Below, one piece after another: positions 35,414 to 43,658 of a DNA stretch of 64,000 nt (the first letter of the stretch is position 1; each line of letters opens with the position of its first letter). The DNA lies in assembly GCA_963840435.1 (NCBI GenBank), contig CAWIYY010000003.1, positions 1-64,000 on the forward strand, given 5' to 3'. The notes beneath the pieces are model-generated. The model was not told the DNA's origin. It saw only the letters and a list, made by a program, of their open reading frames with translations, and did no database searches. Source of the stretch: Bog-473 sp963840435 (lineage in GTDB: Bacteria > Actinomycetota > Acidimicrobiia > Acidimicrobiales > RAAP-2). The position numbers and the translations under genes are program-made.

Positions 35414-35428
35414 AACGCCGGGTCGGAG

Positions 35429-35764
35429 TCAATCTGTCCAGGCGGCCCCGGTGTACCAATCGGGTGGATCGCCGTTTCCAAACCAACCCCAATCGTTCAG
35501 GGTGGCGATGAAGTGGTCTCGGTCGAACCGTCGGTACCGGTCGTCATTCAAGAGTGAACAGAAGGGGTCCGTGCCAGGCGTGTCTGGCAGGTCGGACCTC
35601 ACCGAGAGTGAGAAGACGGCGGCTCCGTTTGCCGAACCGAAGTCAGGCAGAAAAGCGGAGCACTCAACCGATTCCCCTTGGATCATCACGTGGGCGGGAG
35701 CATCGACTCGGATGCCGAGTTCGACTCCGGCGGTCTGCCAGGCCTGGGTCACACCGACTGCCAC
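35429..35764 (-). CDS. Hypothetical protein
   Basis: 111 residues, no recognised family. The sequence is mixed beta/loop with a conserved-looking Trp-rich tail (LNDWGWFGNGDPPDWYTGAAW) and no signal peptide or membrane helix. It lies just upstream, on the same strand, of the VOC gene. The normal amino-acid mix and codon use suggest it is real, but support is modest. Confidence 0.5.
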   Translation of the reverse strand: MAVGVTQAWQTAGVELGIRVDAPAHVMIQGESVECSAFLPDFGSANGAAVFSLSVRSDLPDTPGTDPFCSLLNDDRYRRFDRDHFIATLNDWGWFGNGDPPDWYTGAAWTD

Positions 35765-35893
35765 CCCGACAGGCTACGAGGACCTGGTGCCCCAGAACTG
35801 GATCTGTGTGCCACCTAGGTGCCCCACCCGGCCAGGCGGTATGCGACAACGCCCAGGTGATCCCGAGCGGTCTAGTCGGCGATACTTGCGGTC

Positions 35894-36640
35894 ATGGAAT
35901 CAGGCCCGCAACGAGAGGTGCCCTACTACCGGGACGACCTGGCACTCGTCCACCATCTGGGCTTCGGGTTCCACGCCGACGCATGTGCTCCAGCAATCCT
36001 CAGACTCCTCCAGCCTGTGCGGGAACGAAACGGTTTGGTCGTTGAGATCGGCTGCGGGAGCGGGCTGCTCACCGCCTACCTGGTTGATGCGGGGCTAAAT
36101 GTCGTTGCGAGCGATGCCTCGGACGCAATGCTCAACCTCTGCAAATCCTACGTCCCTGGAGCCGCTGAGATCCGACGCTTGACTCTGCCGGGCGATCCGA
36201 TTCCTTCCGCCGACGCGATCGTCGGAGTTGGCCATGCTTTGAACTATCTCGACGAGGAGTCCCAGATCGAAGCCGCTCTTGTCGCGATCGCAACCTCGCT
36301 TCGACCCGGCGGCATCATCGCGATCGATCTCTGTGACCTCGAATGGGGAGCCGTGCGGGCGAACGATCCACCCAAGGTCTGGCGGACGGAGGATTGGGTG
36401 CTAATAACGGAGTTTTCGGTGCCCGATCCGAGCCGGTTTGTGCGGATCATGACAACCTTCGTCCGACGTGAGGACGGAACATGGCGACGAGATGACGAGC
36501 GACATGACAACGTCCTCCTCGACACGTCCAAAGTGCCCGAGCTGCTCGCACGCCACGGGGTCGAGGCCACCGTCTTGACGTCGTTTGGAGACGAGCAGCT
36601 ACTTGCTGGCCTCTTCGCAGTGGTCGGTCGAAAGACCTAA
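35894..36640 (+). CDS. SAM-dependent methyltransferase
   Basis: 248 residues. The N-terminal YYRDDLALVHHLGFGFHADACAPAILRLL is followed by motif I GLVVEIGCGSGLLTAYLVDAG, motif II VVASDASDAMLNL and post-motif LTLPGDPIPSADAIVGVGHALNYLDEE. The C-terminal half (RFVRIMTTFVRREDGTWRRDDERHDNVLL) resembles the substrate-binding insertion of CgeB/Tam-like methyltransferases. It is the third methyltransferase within 3 kb. The region between it and 35764 holds no gene. Confidence 0.88.
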   Translation: MESGPQREVPYYRDDLALVHHLGFGFHADACAPAILRLLQPVRERNGLVVEIGCGSGLLTAYLVDAGLNVVASDASDAMLNLCKSYVPGAAEIRRLTLPGDPIPSADAIVGVGHALNYLDEESQIEAALVAIATSLRPGGIIAIDLCDLEWGAVRANDPPKVWRTEDWVLITEFSVPDPSRFVRIMTTFVRREDGTWRRDDERHDNVLLDTSKVPELLARHGVEATVLTSFGDEQLLAGLFAVVGRKT

Positions 36641-36769
36641 AGAACCCGTGGGTATCCCCGATCGCCGGGACCGGGTGCCACCCTGCGGTAGGTGACACAC
36701 CCCCATAAAAACGTGAGCACGGCGACACCGAATCCTTGCTCGCTCTAACCATCACGCGACGGCATCCCG

Positions 36770-38149
36770 GTGCAATGCTCGTTTAAATTGGGGATTGTGC
36801 GTCGGCGAATAATAGGGCTAGCCATAGCTCCGATCGGACTGGTTTTGGTGGTACTGGGTCAGGCCCCCAGCACTTCAAGTAGCGGGTCCCAGCAGCAGCT
36901 TGTGTCTGCTTCATACCCATCGCCATTCTCAGCTAGCTGCGTCGGCTCCGACGCCGTTGAACCCTGTTACACCGCCCTCCAGCTTCAAAAGGCCTACAAC
37001 CTAAAGTCTCTCTACGCCAAGGGACTTGACGGCTCTGGAACAACGGTCGTGGTATTGGCCGCCCGCGTTTCACCTACGCTCCTTCACGATCTTGCGGTCT
37101 TTGACGAGGCGCTTCGTCTTCAGACCCCAAGCGTCCGCGTCGTGTCGCCTGCCGGCACGGTGCCAGCCAGGTTTGACCCCGACTCGATTCAAGATGCGAT
37201 TGATTTCTCATCAGAGTGTACGGTCGACGTCGAAGCCGTTCATGCCATCGCTCCCGGAGCCAACATCGTTGTGTTTGCCGCTCCTTCCGATGCCGTCTCT
37301 TCGAATCTCTCGGATGTCATCTGGCAGGCCGCGGCGGTGAGATACGTGGCATCGCATCACTTGGGCGAGGTAATCACCTCGAGCCAGGGCAGTGTCGGTG
37401 AGTCAGCGGTCGGTCGTTCGACCATCAACCGGCTACACGAGGACTATCAATATGCTGCGGCGCATCACGTCAGCGTGATCCAGGCGTCCGGCGACTTCGG
37501 GGCTTCCAGCCGTGATCTGGTGGGCGTCTTCACTCGCAGAATGAGGGGTTACCCAGCTTCGGACCCCCTGGTCACCGCCGTTGGAGCAACGCAGCTCCAT
37601 CTCGACGCCCAAGGCAACCGGACAATTCCGGATATCGTCGCCGCCACGCCCAGCGGTGGATTCGCGAGCGGTGGCGGACTTTCTGAGGTCTTCTCCCGTC
37701 CCAGCTACCAGAACGCAGTGGAGTCGGTCGTCGGAGACCACCGGGGAGGCCCCGACGTTTCCATGAGTGGTGACCCAATTGGTGGCTTCGAGCTTTACAT
37801 GAGCTTTCCGAAGCGAAGCATCGCTGCGTCAGTTCAAGGATGGGGATCAGGCGGCGGAACGAGCGTGTCGGCACCACTCTTCGCCGGTATCGCCGCGATT
37901 GCCGACCAGGCTGCTGGGCGGCCGTTGGGTCCCCTAAATCCCTACCTTTACCGTGCCTACCAACTTCCGAATCACGGTGGTCTCGTGCCAGTCAAATCAG
38001 GCGACACGACCACGGTCCAGTCTTCTGGCGGCACGTCCTCGACAGTCCCAGGCTATGAAGCGTCGCCTGGCTACAACCTCGCAACGGGTCTCGGTACGGT
38101 GAATGCTGCAGTGCTGGTCAGAACGCTGTCCCAGCTTGCGACGAAATAG
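36770..38149 (+). CDS. S53-family (sedolisin) serine-carboxyl peptidase
   Basis: 459 residues with an N-terminal hydrophobic segment (about 13-30, a secretion signal or anchor). All catalytic residues of sedolisins are in place: Glu149 and Asp153 in SSECTVDVEAV, Asp242 in ASGDFGAS, and Ser365 in GGGTSVSAP. The calcium site near the end is GYNLATGLGTVNA. S53 enzymes are secreted acid proteases, which fits an organism from acidic settings. The usual long N-terminal propeptide is missing or very short here, which is unusual for the family. Monocistronic. Confidence 0.92.
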   Translation: MQCSFKLGIVRRRIIGLAIAPIGLVLVVLGQAPSTSSSGSQQQLVSASYPSPFSASCVGSDAVEPCYTALQLQKAYNLKSLYAKGLDGSGTTVVVLAARVSPTLLHDLAVFDEALRLQTPSVRVVSPAGTVPARFDPDSIQDAIDFSSECTVDVEAVHAIAPGANIVVFAAPSDAVSSNLSDVIWQAAAVRYVASHHLGEVITSSQGSVGESAVGRSTINRLHEDYQYAAAHHVSVIQASGDFGASSRDLVGVFTRRMRGYPASDPLVTAVGATQLHLDAQGNRTIPDIVAATPSGGFASGGGLSEVFSRPSYQNAVESVVGDHRGGPDVSMSGDPIGGFELYMSFPKRSIAASVQGWGSGGGTSVSAPLFAGIAAIADQAAGRPLGPLNPYLYRAYQLPNHGGLVPVKSGDTTTVQSSGGTSSTVPGYEASPGYNLATGLGTVNAAVLVRTLSQLATK

Positions 38150-38403
38150 TCATCAAACTGGAGTGTCGGAGCGACGCGTTCGGGACGGAGAGCCACGGCA
38201 TGACATCCGAGTCTGCCTGACAGGCCGGTGCCCCGATAAGCCGGTCCTTCATGAAATGTTGACTGCCCCAGATCACCTGTATTGGGCGACCCTCGCCGTT
38301 TTGGCTCATCGGTCGGCGGACGACCCACTCACACCGCATGATCATCGTTTTGGATTGGAAAGAGGCACTCTGTCGCCCTGGTGGTGACGACGGAAGCCCT
38401 CGC

Positions 38404-38424
38404 CGTGCGCGCTACGTGCGCGAA
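38404..38424. repeat. Sub-terminal repeat of region B, right copy
   Basis: Exact second copy, same orientation, of the 21-bp sequence at 20556-20576, located 107 bp inside the right tRNA-half repeat. See the left copy for its motif. Confidence 0.55.
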
Positions 38425-38530
38425 GCAGCGCAAAGTAGGGGTAAATAGCAGATAGCAGCGGTTGCCTTATTTACCCTCTGAACTGGGCTTTGTGCTGGAT
38501 CCCCAGGTCACTGAAACCACCCAGGAGGGA

Positions 38531-38575
38531 TTCACACGGCTGAGGTCGTGGGTTCGAGTTCCGCAGTGCCCACCC
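38531..38575 (+). other. Degenerate second copy of tRNA 3' half (att-like)
   Basis: Matches 20455-20499 at 43 of the first 44 or so positions: identical for the first 29 bases, then C-to-T changes in the T stem and acceptor strand, and the CCA end is altered. There is no tRNA 5' half beside it. It reads as the far attachment site of region B, or a relic of an older insertion. Confidence 0.72.
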
Positions 38576-38650
38576 TGTTCAGACCGTGAAAATTGTCTGT
38601 GGAACATCTACCGTTTGCGAGCTTCGTCCGTCTTTCGTCGGTCACGGGGT

Positions 38651-38908
38651 GTGATCGTGGTTCGCATTCAAGTCGCCTCTCACCACGCAGCGCAGGTCAC
38701 GGGACATCATCTGACAACTGCCGAGATCGGCCTTGTTGGAGTAACAACGGCTCTTCTTGGCGTTCTGGTCGGTGCGTGGTTCACCCGACGATCTGCGCGC
38801 GAGTCGACAGCTGCTCAGCTGGAGATCTTTAGAGAAGGCAATCGGCTAGTGCAGGTGAGAACTGGCTACTCGACGATGTGGACTCACGTAGCAAACTGGG
38901 TTGGATAA
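38651..38908 (+). CDS. Small membrane protein, possibly truncated
   Basis: 85 residues from GTG 38651. A single transmembrane helix (TAEIGLVGVTTALLGVLVGAWF) is followed by a basic, helical cytoplasmic tail (TRRSARESTAAQLEIFREGNR). The last 20 residues look unrelated, and another frame just downstream (38878-39000) reads NPRRWQRIAALSEPEFDAYIAET, so the gene may be frameshifted or cut. Located just right of the att-like repeat. Confidence 0.4.
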   Translation: MIVVRIQVASHHAAQVTGHHLTTAEIGLVGVTTALLGVLVGAWFTRRSARESTAAQLEIFREGNRLVQVRTGYSTMWTHVANWVG

Positions 38909-39004
38909 GTCCCAATCCGCGGCGCTGGCAGCGGATTGCTGCACTGTCCGAGCCTGAGTTCGACGCCTACATCGCTGAGACGGTGACGCAACTCCGATGC
39001 GGCA

Positions 39005-39442
39005 CTATCCGGAAATCAGCGTCAGCCACCACGTGTTCGCGGTTCCGTCGGTGCACGTGTAGTTGCCCGGCTTGCTGGCTTTGTTGAACCCGTGGGCAGT
39101 CTTCTTCCCCACGAAGGTGCAGGCGGTGCCGGGGCTAACGTTGGGCAAGGTGAATGTGTAGGTATTGCCTTCGACCGTAAACGTCCCGCTATTGCCCAAG
39201 CCATCCTTGAACGTGTCGGCCTTGAAGTTGATCTTCCAGGTGGTCAGTGGGCACGACTCCGGGTCGCAGAAGTCGTATTTCGCCTTCGAGACCGCCGACT
39301 GAGTCACGGACGCGCCGGCCGCACCCTGTGCGCCGTAGGGATTGAGCGTTCCTGCTTGAGCCCCTGTAGCGAGCAGTAGAGAGCTCCCAGTTGTTGCAAC
39401 CGCGAGGGCCGACCCCGCCAACAGCCAGCGACGAATCATCAC
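39005..39442 (-). CDS. Small secreted protein
   Basis: 145 residues. A clear signal peptide (MMIRRWLLAGSALAVATTGSSLLLATGAQA, cleavage near residue 30) precedes a beta-rich mature part with four Cys residues (FCDPESC, TACTF, YTCTD), likely forming disulfides. No known domain. A similar size class of secreted protein occurs at 44107. Function unknown. Confidence 0.75.
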   Translation of the reverse strand: MMIRRWLLAGSALAVATTGSSLLLATGAQAGTLNPYGAQGAAGASVTQSAVSKAKYDFCDPESCPLTTWKINFKADTFKDGLGNSGTFTVEGNTYTFTLPNVSPGTACTFVGKKTAHGFNKASKPGNYTCTDGTANTWWLTLISG

Positions 39443-39563
39443 CTCCCCTTGTGTGGCCTCAAACCCCGGTCCGGGTGACCAAGATCACTGCCAGGCATCT
39501 TGGCAGAACACTGGGGTTGCCTGAAGGAGAAAAGTCGACATCTCCGTGGACGCGTTCGGACCG

Positions 39564-39812
39564 TCAGTTGGAGAACCTGTGCCTACCGCGTCCACCAAAT
39601 TCCCGCACCGCCGTCAGTTCGTCGACGTGGTCCCGGCAGCTCCAGACTCGCCACCATGTCCCGTCCCGCTTCAGGGAGTGCCACCGGCCCGTGAACGACG
39701 GGCTCTCCCGGCAGTGCGTCCCCTGGAGGTTGTGGTCGTAGACCATCGTCCAGCATCGGGACGGCTCGATGGAGCGAGTGCGCCACCTCGCGCTAGAGCG
39801 ATTCCAACGCAA
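39564..39812 (-). CDS. Small Cys/His-rich protein, paralog of 4363-4596
   Basis: Up to 82 residues; the frame opens at a TTG, so the true start may be further in. The core (CWTMVYDHNLQGTHC, TGRW, WWRVWSCRDH, LTAVREFG) aligns with the protein at 4363-4596 (CWQMVYSQQLQATHC, TGRW, WWRVWACPDH, LTGVRQFG). Cys20, His33-Cys34, Cys59 and His62 keep the same spacing and may bind zinc. The two copies lie on opposite strands 35 kb apart. No known family. Confidence 0.6.
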   Translation of the reverse strand: MRWNRSSARWRTRSIEPSRCWTMVYDHNLQGTHCRESPSFTGRWHSLKRDGTWWRVWSCRDHVDELTAVREFGGRGRHRFSN

Positions 39813-39920
39813 TCGAAGTCGAGTTCTCGGTCTGCGTCACCTCGTCATCGCCACGCTGACCGCTACCTGCATCCGGCTTTCGATGGGTGTCCCAATCCGC
39901 AACTAGAGCTCGTCGCTCGA

Positions 39921-40739
39921 CTACACGCCGAGGCTGGACTTGGCTGCCCCTTCGAACACCCGATACGGCAACAGGCGCTTGGCTGGGAGACCCACCCGTT
40001 CCCCAACCTTGCCAACCGAGACGCGCCGGCGAGGACGAGGCGATTCCAGGAGTTTTTCGACCACGACGGCCACCTTGTCCGGTGGAACCCCGTTCGCCTC
40101 ATCGTGCTCCATGACGCCGATCGCCTTGGTCACGGCTTTCCCATAAGAAACGTCATCTGCGGGAGCACTGACCAGACGTCTGCTCTGTGTGAAATCCGTC
40201 CGAACATTGCCCGGCTGGACCAGGCTCACCTGGACGCCGAACGGTGCGACCTCGTAGGCCAGCGCCTCGCCATAGCCCTCCAGCGCGAACTTGCTCGCGC
40301 TGTAGAAGGCCTGGAATGGGAGGCCGATGACACCACCGATCGAGCTGATGAGGACGATCCGACCAGACCCCTGGCGACGCATGGTCGGCAGCACGGCCTG
40401 TACGACCCGCACAGCGCCCCAAAAGTTCGTCTCGAGCTGAGCCTTCGCCTGCGCGATCGGAGTCTGCTCAACGGCCCCGGCCAATCCCCAGCCAGCACTG
40501 GCCACCACGGCATCGATGCGCCCGTGCTCGTCAACCACTCCCTGCACCCCGGCGCTCACTGATAGGTCATCATCGACATCCATCACTACCGACGTCCATC
40601 CGTTCGAGCCTGTGCCTCGACGGCTCGACCCGACGACCGCCCACCCTCGTCCGTGGAGCCGAGAGGCCACGCTCAGCCCTATGCCTGCCGAAGCGCCGGT
40701 GACGATTGCAACCCTGTCCGACATTGTCTCTCCCATCAC
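39921..40739 (-). CDS. Short-chain dehydrogenase/reductase
   Basis: 272 residues (ATG 40724 gives 267). Classical SDR: cofactor loop TGASAGIG (14-21), NAG-equivalent ASAGWG, catalytic Ser132-133, Tyr146 and Lys150 (YSASK). SSRRGTG after beta2 suggests NADP(H). Similar proteins act on lipids or small ketones. It stands alone, divergent from nothing obvious; the small Cys/His gene lies downstream on the same strand. Confidence 0.92.
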   Translation of the reverse strand: MMGETMSDRVAIVTGASAGIGLSVASRLHGRGWAVVGSSRRGTGSNGWTSVVMDVDDDLSVSAGVQGVVDEHGRIDAVVASAGWGLAGAVEQTPIAQAKAQLETNFWGAVRVVQAVLPTMRRQGSGRIVLISSIGGVIGLPFQAFYSASKFALEGYGEALAYEVAPFGVQVSLVQPGNVRTDFTQSRRLVSAPADDVSYGKAVTKAIGVMEHDEANGVPPDKVAVVVEKLLESPRPRRRVSVGKVGERVGLPAKRLLPYRVFEGAAKSSLGV

Positions 40740-41275
40740 CGAGCCAAGTGGTTGAGTGGCTCACGATTCCAAAATGCCATTGGTACCTCTGAGGCTGCTT
40801 CCTCCGTTTGTCCGGATTGCTACCCGAACCAGGCTCACTTTCTATCCAGCAATCGGTTCATGCGCCATCGGTCCGAAGGAGACTGCAGGTTGTCTGCATG
40901 TCGACCTGGACCCTGAACCGGTTTTCGATGTCCCTACCGCCGGGACGGTTTCACCGTGCGGCACGACGGGGGCAGTCCGGTTTCTCTGGCCACCGAACAT
41001 ATGGGGGCACCTGTAGGACAGCGAAACGCCGGCAGTCTTGGAGTCAGCAATGGCGCGGTGTCAGCTCGAGCGACGTCGTGCGCTGTGGCTCTGCGCTGGC
41101 GCCGACGGGCACTTGGACCATTCTTGATCCACATCCACAAAGTCAGTAGGAAGACGAAGTTGAAAGATCTGATGCCACCAGGACACTTACGACACCCCTG
41201 CGTGCCGGCGAGGTCTGAGCAATATGACGGTACTTGTCGAGATCATAAGACTTCGTCCCGATATGAAACCGCGGT
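40740..41275. other. Intergenic region, no gene seen
   Basis: 536 bp with no family-like frame. Contains CTACCGCCGGGACGG-like sequence near 40936 that resembles fragments in other gaps (34910, 36670). No terminator or promoter stands out. Confidence 0.4.
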
Positions 41276-42124
41276 CTATTCAGCCCATGTCTCGAGCAAA
41301 TCGATGACGTCGTCGAGACTGAAAGCATCCTGTCTGCGATAGGTGCGCAGCGAATCGGGAGACGATCGCAGACTCGACGCCATCGACGACGCCACGTCAG
41401 GCCGCGTCGCCAAGGCCCTCAAAGGAAACTGTTGAGTGCGGATCGTGAAAAGAATGGCGCCAGTGGCTGGGAGCGCACACAGGACCTGCCTTTCGCTTCG
41501 TAGCCAAAGATCTCGGGGTTGAACAGGGCCACCGACAGATGGTGGGCGTGGGACGTGTAGCTGTGGACTGGCGTGGATTAGCCAGTTGCGACGCCATGCA
41601 TTCCGTCCCGGTGCAAGGTGGTCAAGAAAACGATCGACCCGCTGAGCCAACTCCTCATCGTAATGAGGTACAGGTTCATGCACACCGGTCACGGGCAATC
41701 CCAGCTTCTCACTCGGCACCCAATGCGATGGGAAGCAGACAACACCGGCGCCGAACCGCCACCCTTCTTCTGATCGAATTAATACGATCAGATCTTCTTG
41801 GACTTGGAGGGCGGCGATTTCGAGCGGATTGGAGTTACCGATTGGGTTCGCGCCGCTTAGCCCTAACGAAACCAGTTGGGCCGCTTCCGCTGCCGCCTCG
41901 GCAGCTTCGGGCAAGCTGACGGATACAACCTCGCGTGCGTTGGCGAAGAGCCATTGCTTTTCGGCCAGATAGACCGAATGCAGATCATCCTCGATGAGCA
42001 GTGGTCCGTCGTGTAGAGCCCGCGTGCCCATGGACAACCACGGCGGTCCTGGCCGAAAGGACAATTCGTCGATCCAAAGGGGCACTTGGTTGGAGGTTGT
42101 TTCAACCGCACTCTCTCCATTCAT
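41276..42124 (-). CDS. DUF3445 protein, heme-dependent oxidative N-demethylase-like
   Basis: 282 residues. Family signatures are present in order: VVCFPSHWVPSEKLGLPVTGVHEPVPHYDEEL, a helix RVDRFLDHLAPG, RRNWLIHASPQLH, LRSERQVLCALPATGAILFTIRT and PLRALATRP. The His of GVHEPVP is the likely heme ligand. In characterised members this subunit oxidatively demethylates dimethylamine-type substrates with partner subunits; none of those partners is nearby, so the substrate may differ. Soluble, monocistronic. Confidence 0.82.
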   Translation of the reverse strand: MNGESAVETTSNQVPLWIDELSFRPGPPWLSMGTRALHDGPLLIEDDLHSVYLAEKQWLFANAREVVSVSLPEAAEAAAEAAQLVSLGLSGANPIGNSNPLEIAALQVQEDLIVLIRSEEGWRFGAGVVCFPSHWVPSEKLGLPVTGVHEPVPHYDEELAQRVDRFLDHLAPGRNAWRRNWLIHASPQLHVPRPPSVGGPVQPRDLWLRSERQVLCALPATGAILFTIRTQQFPLRALATRPDVASSMASSLRSSPDSLRTYRRQDAFSLDDVIDLLETWAE

Positions 42125-42466
42125 TGGACCTTCCCCAATGAGTCATCCAAAAGGAGAGCGCACACAATTCGATACATTGCCATAGGGACGGAGCGTTCCG
42201 GGATATTCGGCTTGCGTCTAGCGACGTCGCATGAAGTCGGGAAATGCCGGCTTCATGAGCAGAGTAGGGACGTACAGCGTCGAGGGTGTCTCCGTATAAA
42301 GCTTCAGTGGGGACTGAGGAGGGCGTCCCCTCTGCCGGGGAGATGGGACAGTCCGAAACATCGAGGTGACCGTCCCCCACGTCCCAAGTGATCGTGGGTT
42401 CCGAATGCCTCGACCGTGCCATTGGCGTTAATCAACGAGGTCAACCCTCCGCGGTGACCCGGCTAT
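42125..42466. other. Intergenic region, no supported gene
   Basis: 342 bp between the DUF3445 start and the HxlR stop. A minus-strand frame at 42102-42422 overlaps the DUF3445 start and has no homology I can name; I do not call it. Confidence 0.4.
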
Positions 42467-43162
42467 TTACCAGGGAGCGCATGCTGCACCTCCCTGCCGC
42501 GCTGCCGGCAGGACCACGTCATTGAGCAATCGACGAAGGGCCGTTACATCACCCTCGGCGAGAGCCCTGCCATTGGAGAGCGCAGCGTCGAGTTCGGCGG
42601 GGTGTCCTACTAACGCGTTCAACGTGTGGGGATCGGTGCGCAGCGACGCCTGCGCTTGCGGACTTTCACCAATTTCGATGTCGATCCGGCCCTCCGCACT
42701 CCGGACCGTCCAGATGCGATCGTCGAGTGCGACATTGAACACCGTGGGTGCATCGCCAGGATCAGGTTGAGCACAGCCGCGTAAATACAGGAGCACAGAC
42801 GTACCGCTCAGTGTGGTCGGCGGGCCAGGCACGTCAACGCGCAGCCCCCAGCCGCCCAGAGCCAGCAGCACAGGTTCGATCTGACGTCCCCACTCAGTCA
42901 GTTCGTAGACTCGTGATCCGGCTGGAGGGGCCATTTTGCGTCGCCGAATGACCCCATGGCCTTCGAGTTCTCGAAGCCGGTCGGTGACGACGTTGGAGCT
43001 TGCATTGGGCAGTGCGCCGCGTAAGTCCGAAAAACGTTGAGGGCCGAGAAGTAGCTCGCGAACGATGTGCAGCGCCCATCGTTCCCCGACGACATCGAGC
43101 GCACGCCCAATGCCGCACGCGTCTCCATAGCTGCGAGTCGTTGGCATATCCCTCCTTGCCAC
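42467..43162 (-). CDS. HxlR-family regulator with SCP2-like C-terminus
   Basis: 231 residues (ATG 43147 gives 226). The N-terminal winged HTH is HxlR type: CGIGRALDVVGERWALHIVRELLLGPQRFSDLRGAL, SNVVTDRLRELEGHGVIRRR. The C-terminal half (VFNVALDDRIWTVRSAEGRIDIEIGES, DPHTLNALVGHPAELDAALSNGRALAEGD) resembles a sterol-carrier-like ligand domain, a known pairing in actinobacteria. It is divergent from the VOC gene at 43272, with a palindrome between them. Confidence 0.9.
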   Translation of the reverse strand: MARRDMPTTRSYGDACGIGRALDVVGERWALHIVRELLLGPQRFSDLRGALPNASSNVVTDRLRELEGHGVIRRRKMAPPAGSRVYELTEWGRQIEPVLLALGGWGLRVDVPGPPTTLSGTSVLLYLRGCAQPDPGDAPTVFNVALDDRIWTVRSAEGRIDIEIGESPQAQASLRTDPHTLNALVGHPAELDAALSNGRALAEGDVTALRRLLNDVVLPAARQGGAACAPW

Positions 43163-43192
43163 CCAGATGGTGGTGCTACTTTACCATTTAGT

Positions 43193-43209
43193 AGTTGTTA
43201 TTAACAACT
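43193..43209. promoter_or_regulatory. Palindromic operator candidate between hxlR and VOC genes
   Basis: AGTTGTTATTAACAACT has perfect 8-bp arms around a central T and sits 30 bp from the HxlR start in the divergent gap, an ideal place for autoregulation and control of the VOC gene. Confidence 0.6.
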
Positions 43210-43271
43210 CTGGCAGCTACGATCGCCGTGAGGACGCGAGGACGAGGTGTCCAAAGGAGGAAGGCGGGATC

Positions 43272-43658
43272 ATGGGTCAACCAGTGGTGCACTTTGAGGT
43301 GATCGGGAGCGACCCAGGCAGGCTCCGCGGCTACTACGGCGACTTGTTCGACTGGGAGTTCGAGACGGGAGACGCAACCTCGGAGAAGGTCTCGCAGCCG
43401 GGCATGTATGGATTCGTGGATGGGACCACGACAGGCGAAGGGAACGGCATCAACGGCGGCATTGGCGGTGGCCCGGGCCGTGAGCCACGTGTCCTGTTCT
43501 ACGTCGCCGTATCCGATGTCGAGTCCGCGCTCCTGAAGGCCGAAGGTCTGGGCGGGACGCGTCTGATGGGACCCGAGCCGCAATCAGGGGACTTTGCCGT
43601 CGGACAGTTCATTGACCCAGAGGGCAACGTGGTCGGCGTCGCTGGGCCGTCGGCTTGA
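43272..43658 (+). CDS. VOC-superfamily protein under HxlR control
   Basis: 128 residues from ATG 43272; GGAGGAAGGCGGG is the ribosome-binding site. Fold: VVHFEVIGSDPGRLRGYYGDLFDWEFE, the Gly-rich loop NGINGGIGGGPG, VLFYVAVSDVESALLKAEGLGGT, FAVGQFIDPEGNVVGV. This subgroup is common beside HxlR genes, and the regulator next door probably senses its substrate. Reaction unknown. Confidence 0.9.
   Translation: MGQPVVHFEVIGSDPGRLRGYYGDLFDWEFETGDATSEKVSQPGMYGFVDGTTTGEGNGINGGIGGGPGREPRVLFYVAVSDVESALLKAEGLGGTRLMGPEPQSGDFAVGQFIDPEGNVVGVAGPSA

Noticed and set aside
42102..42422. 106-residue minus-strand frame
   Set aside because: Overlaps the start of the DUF3445 gene in another frame, with no similarity or ribosome-binding site that I can support.
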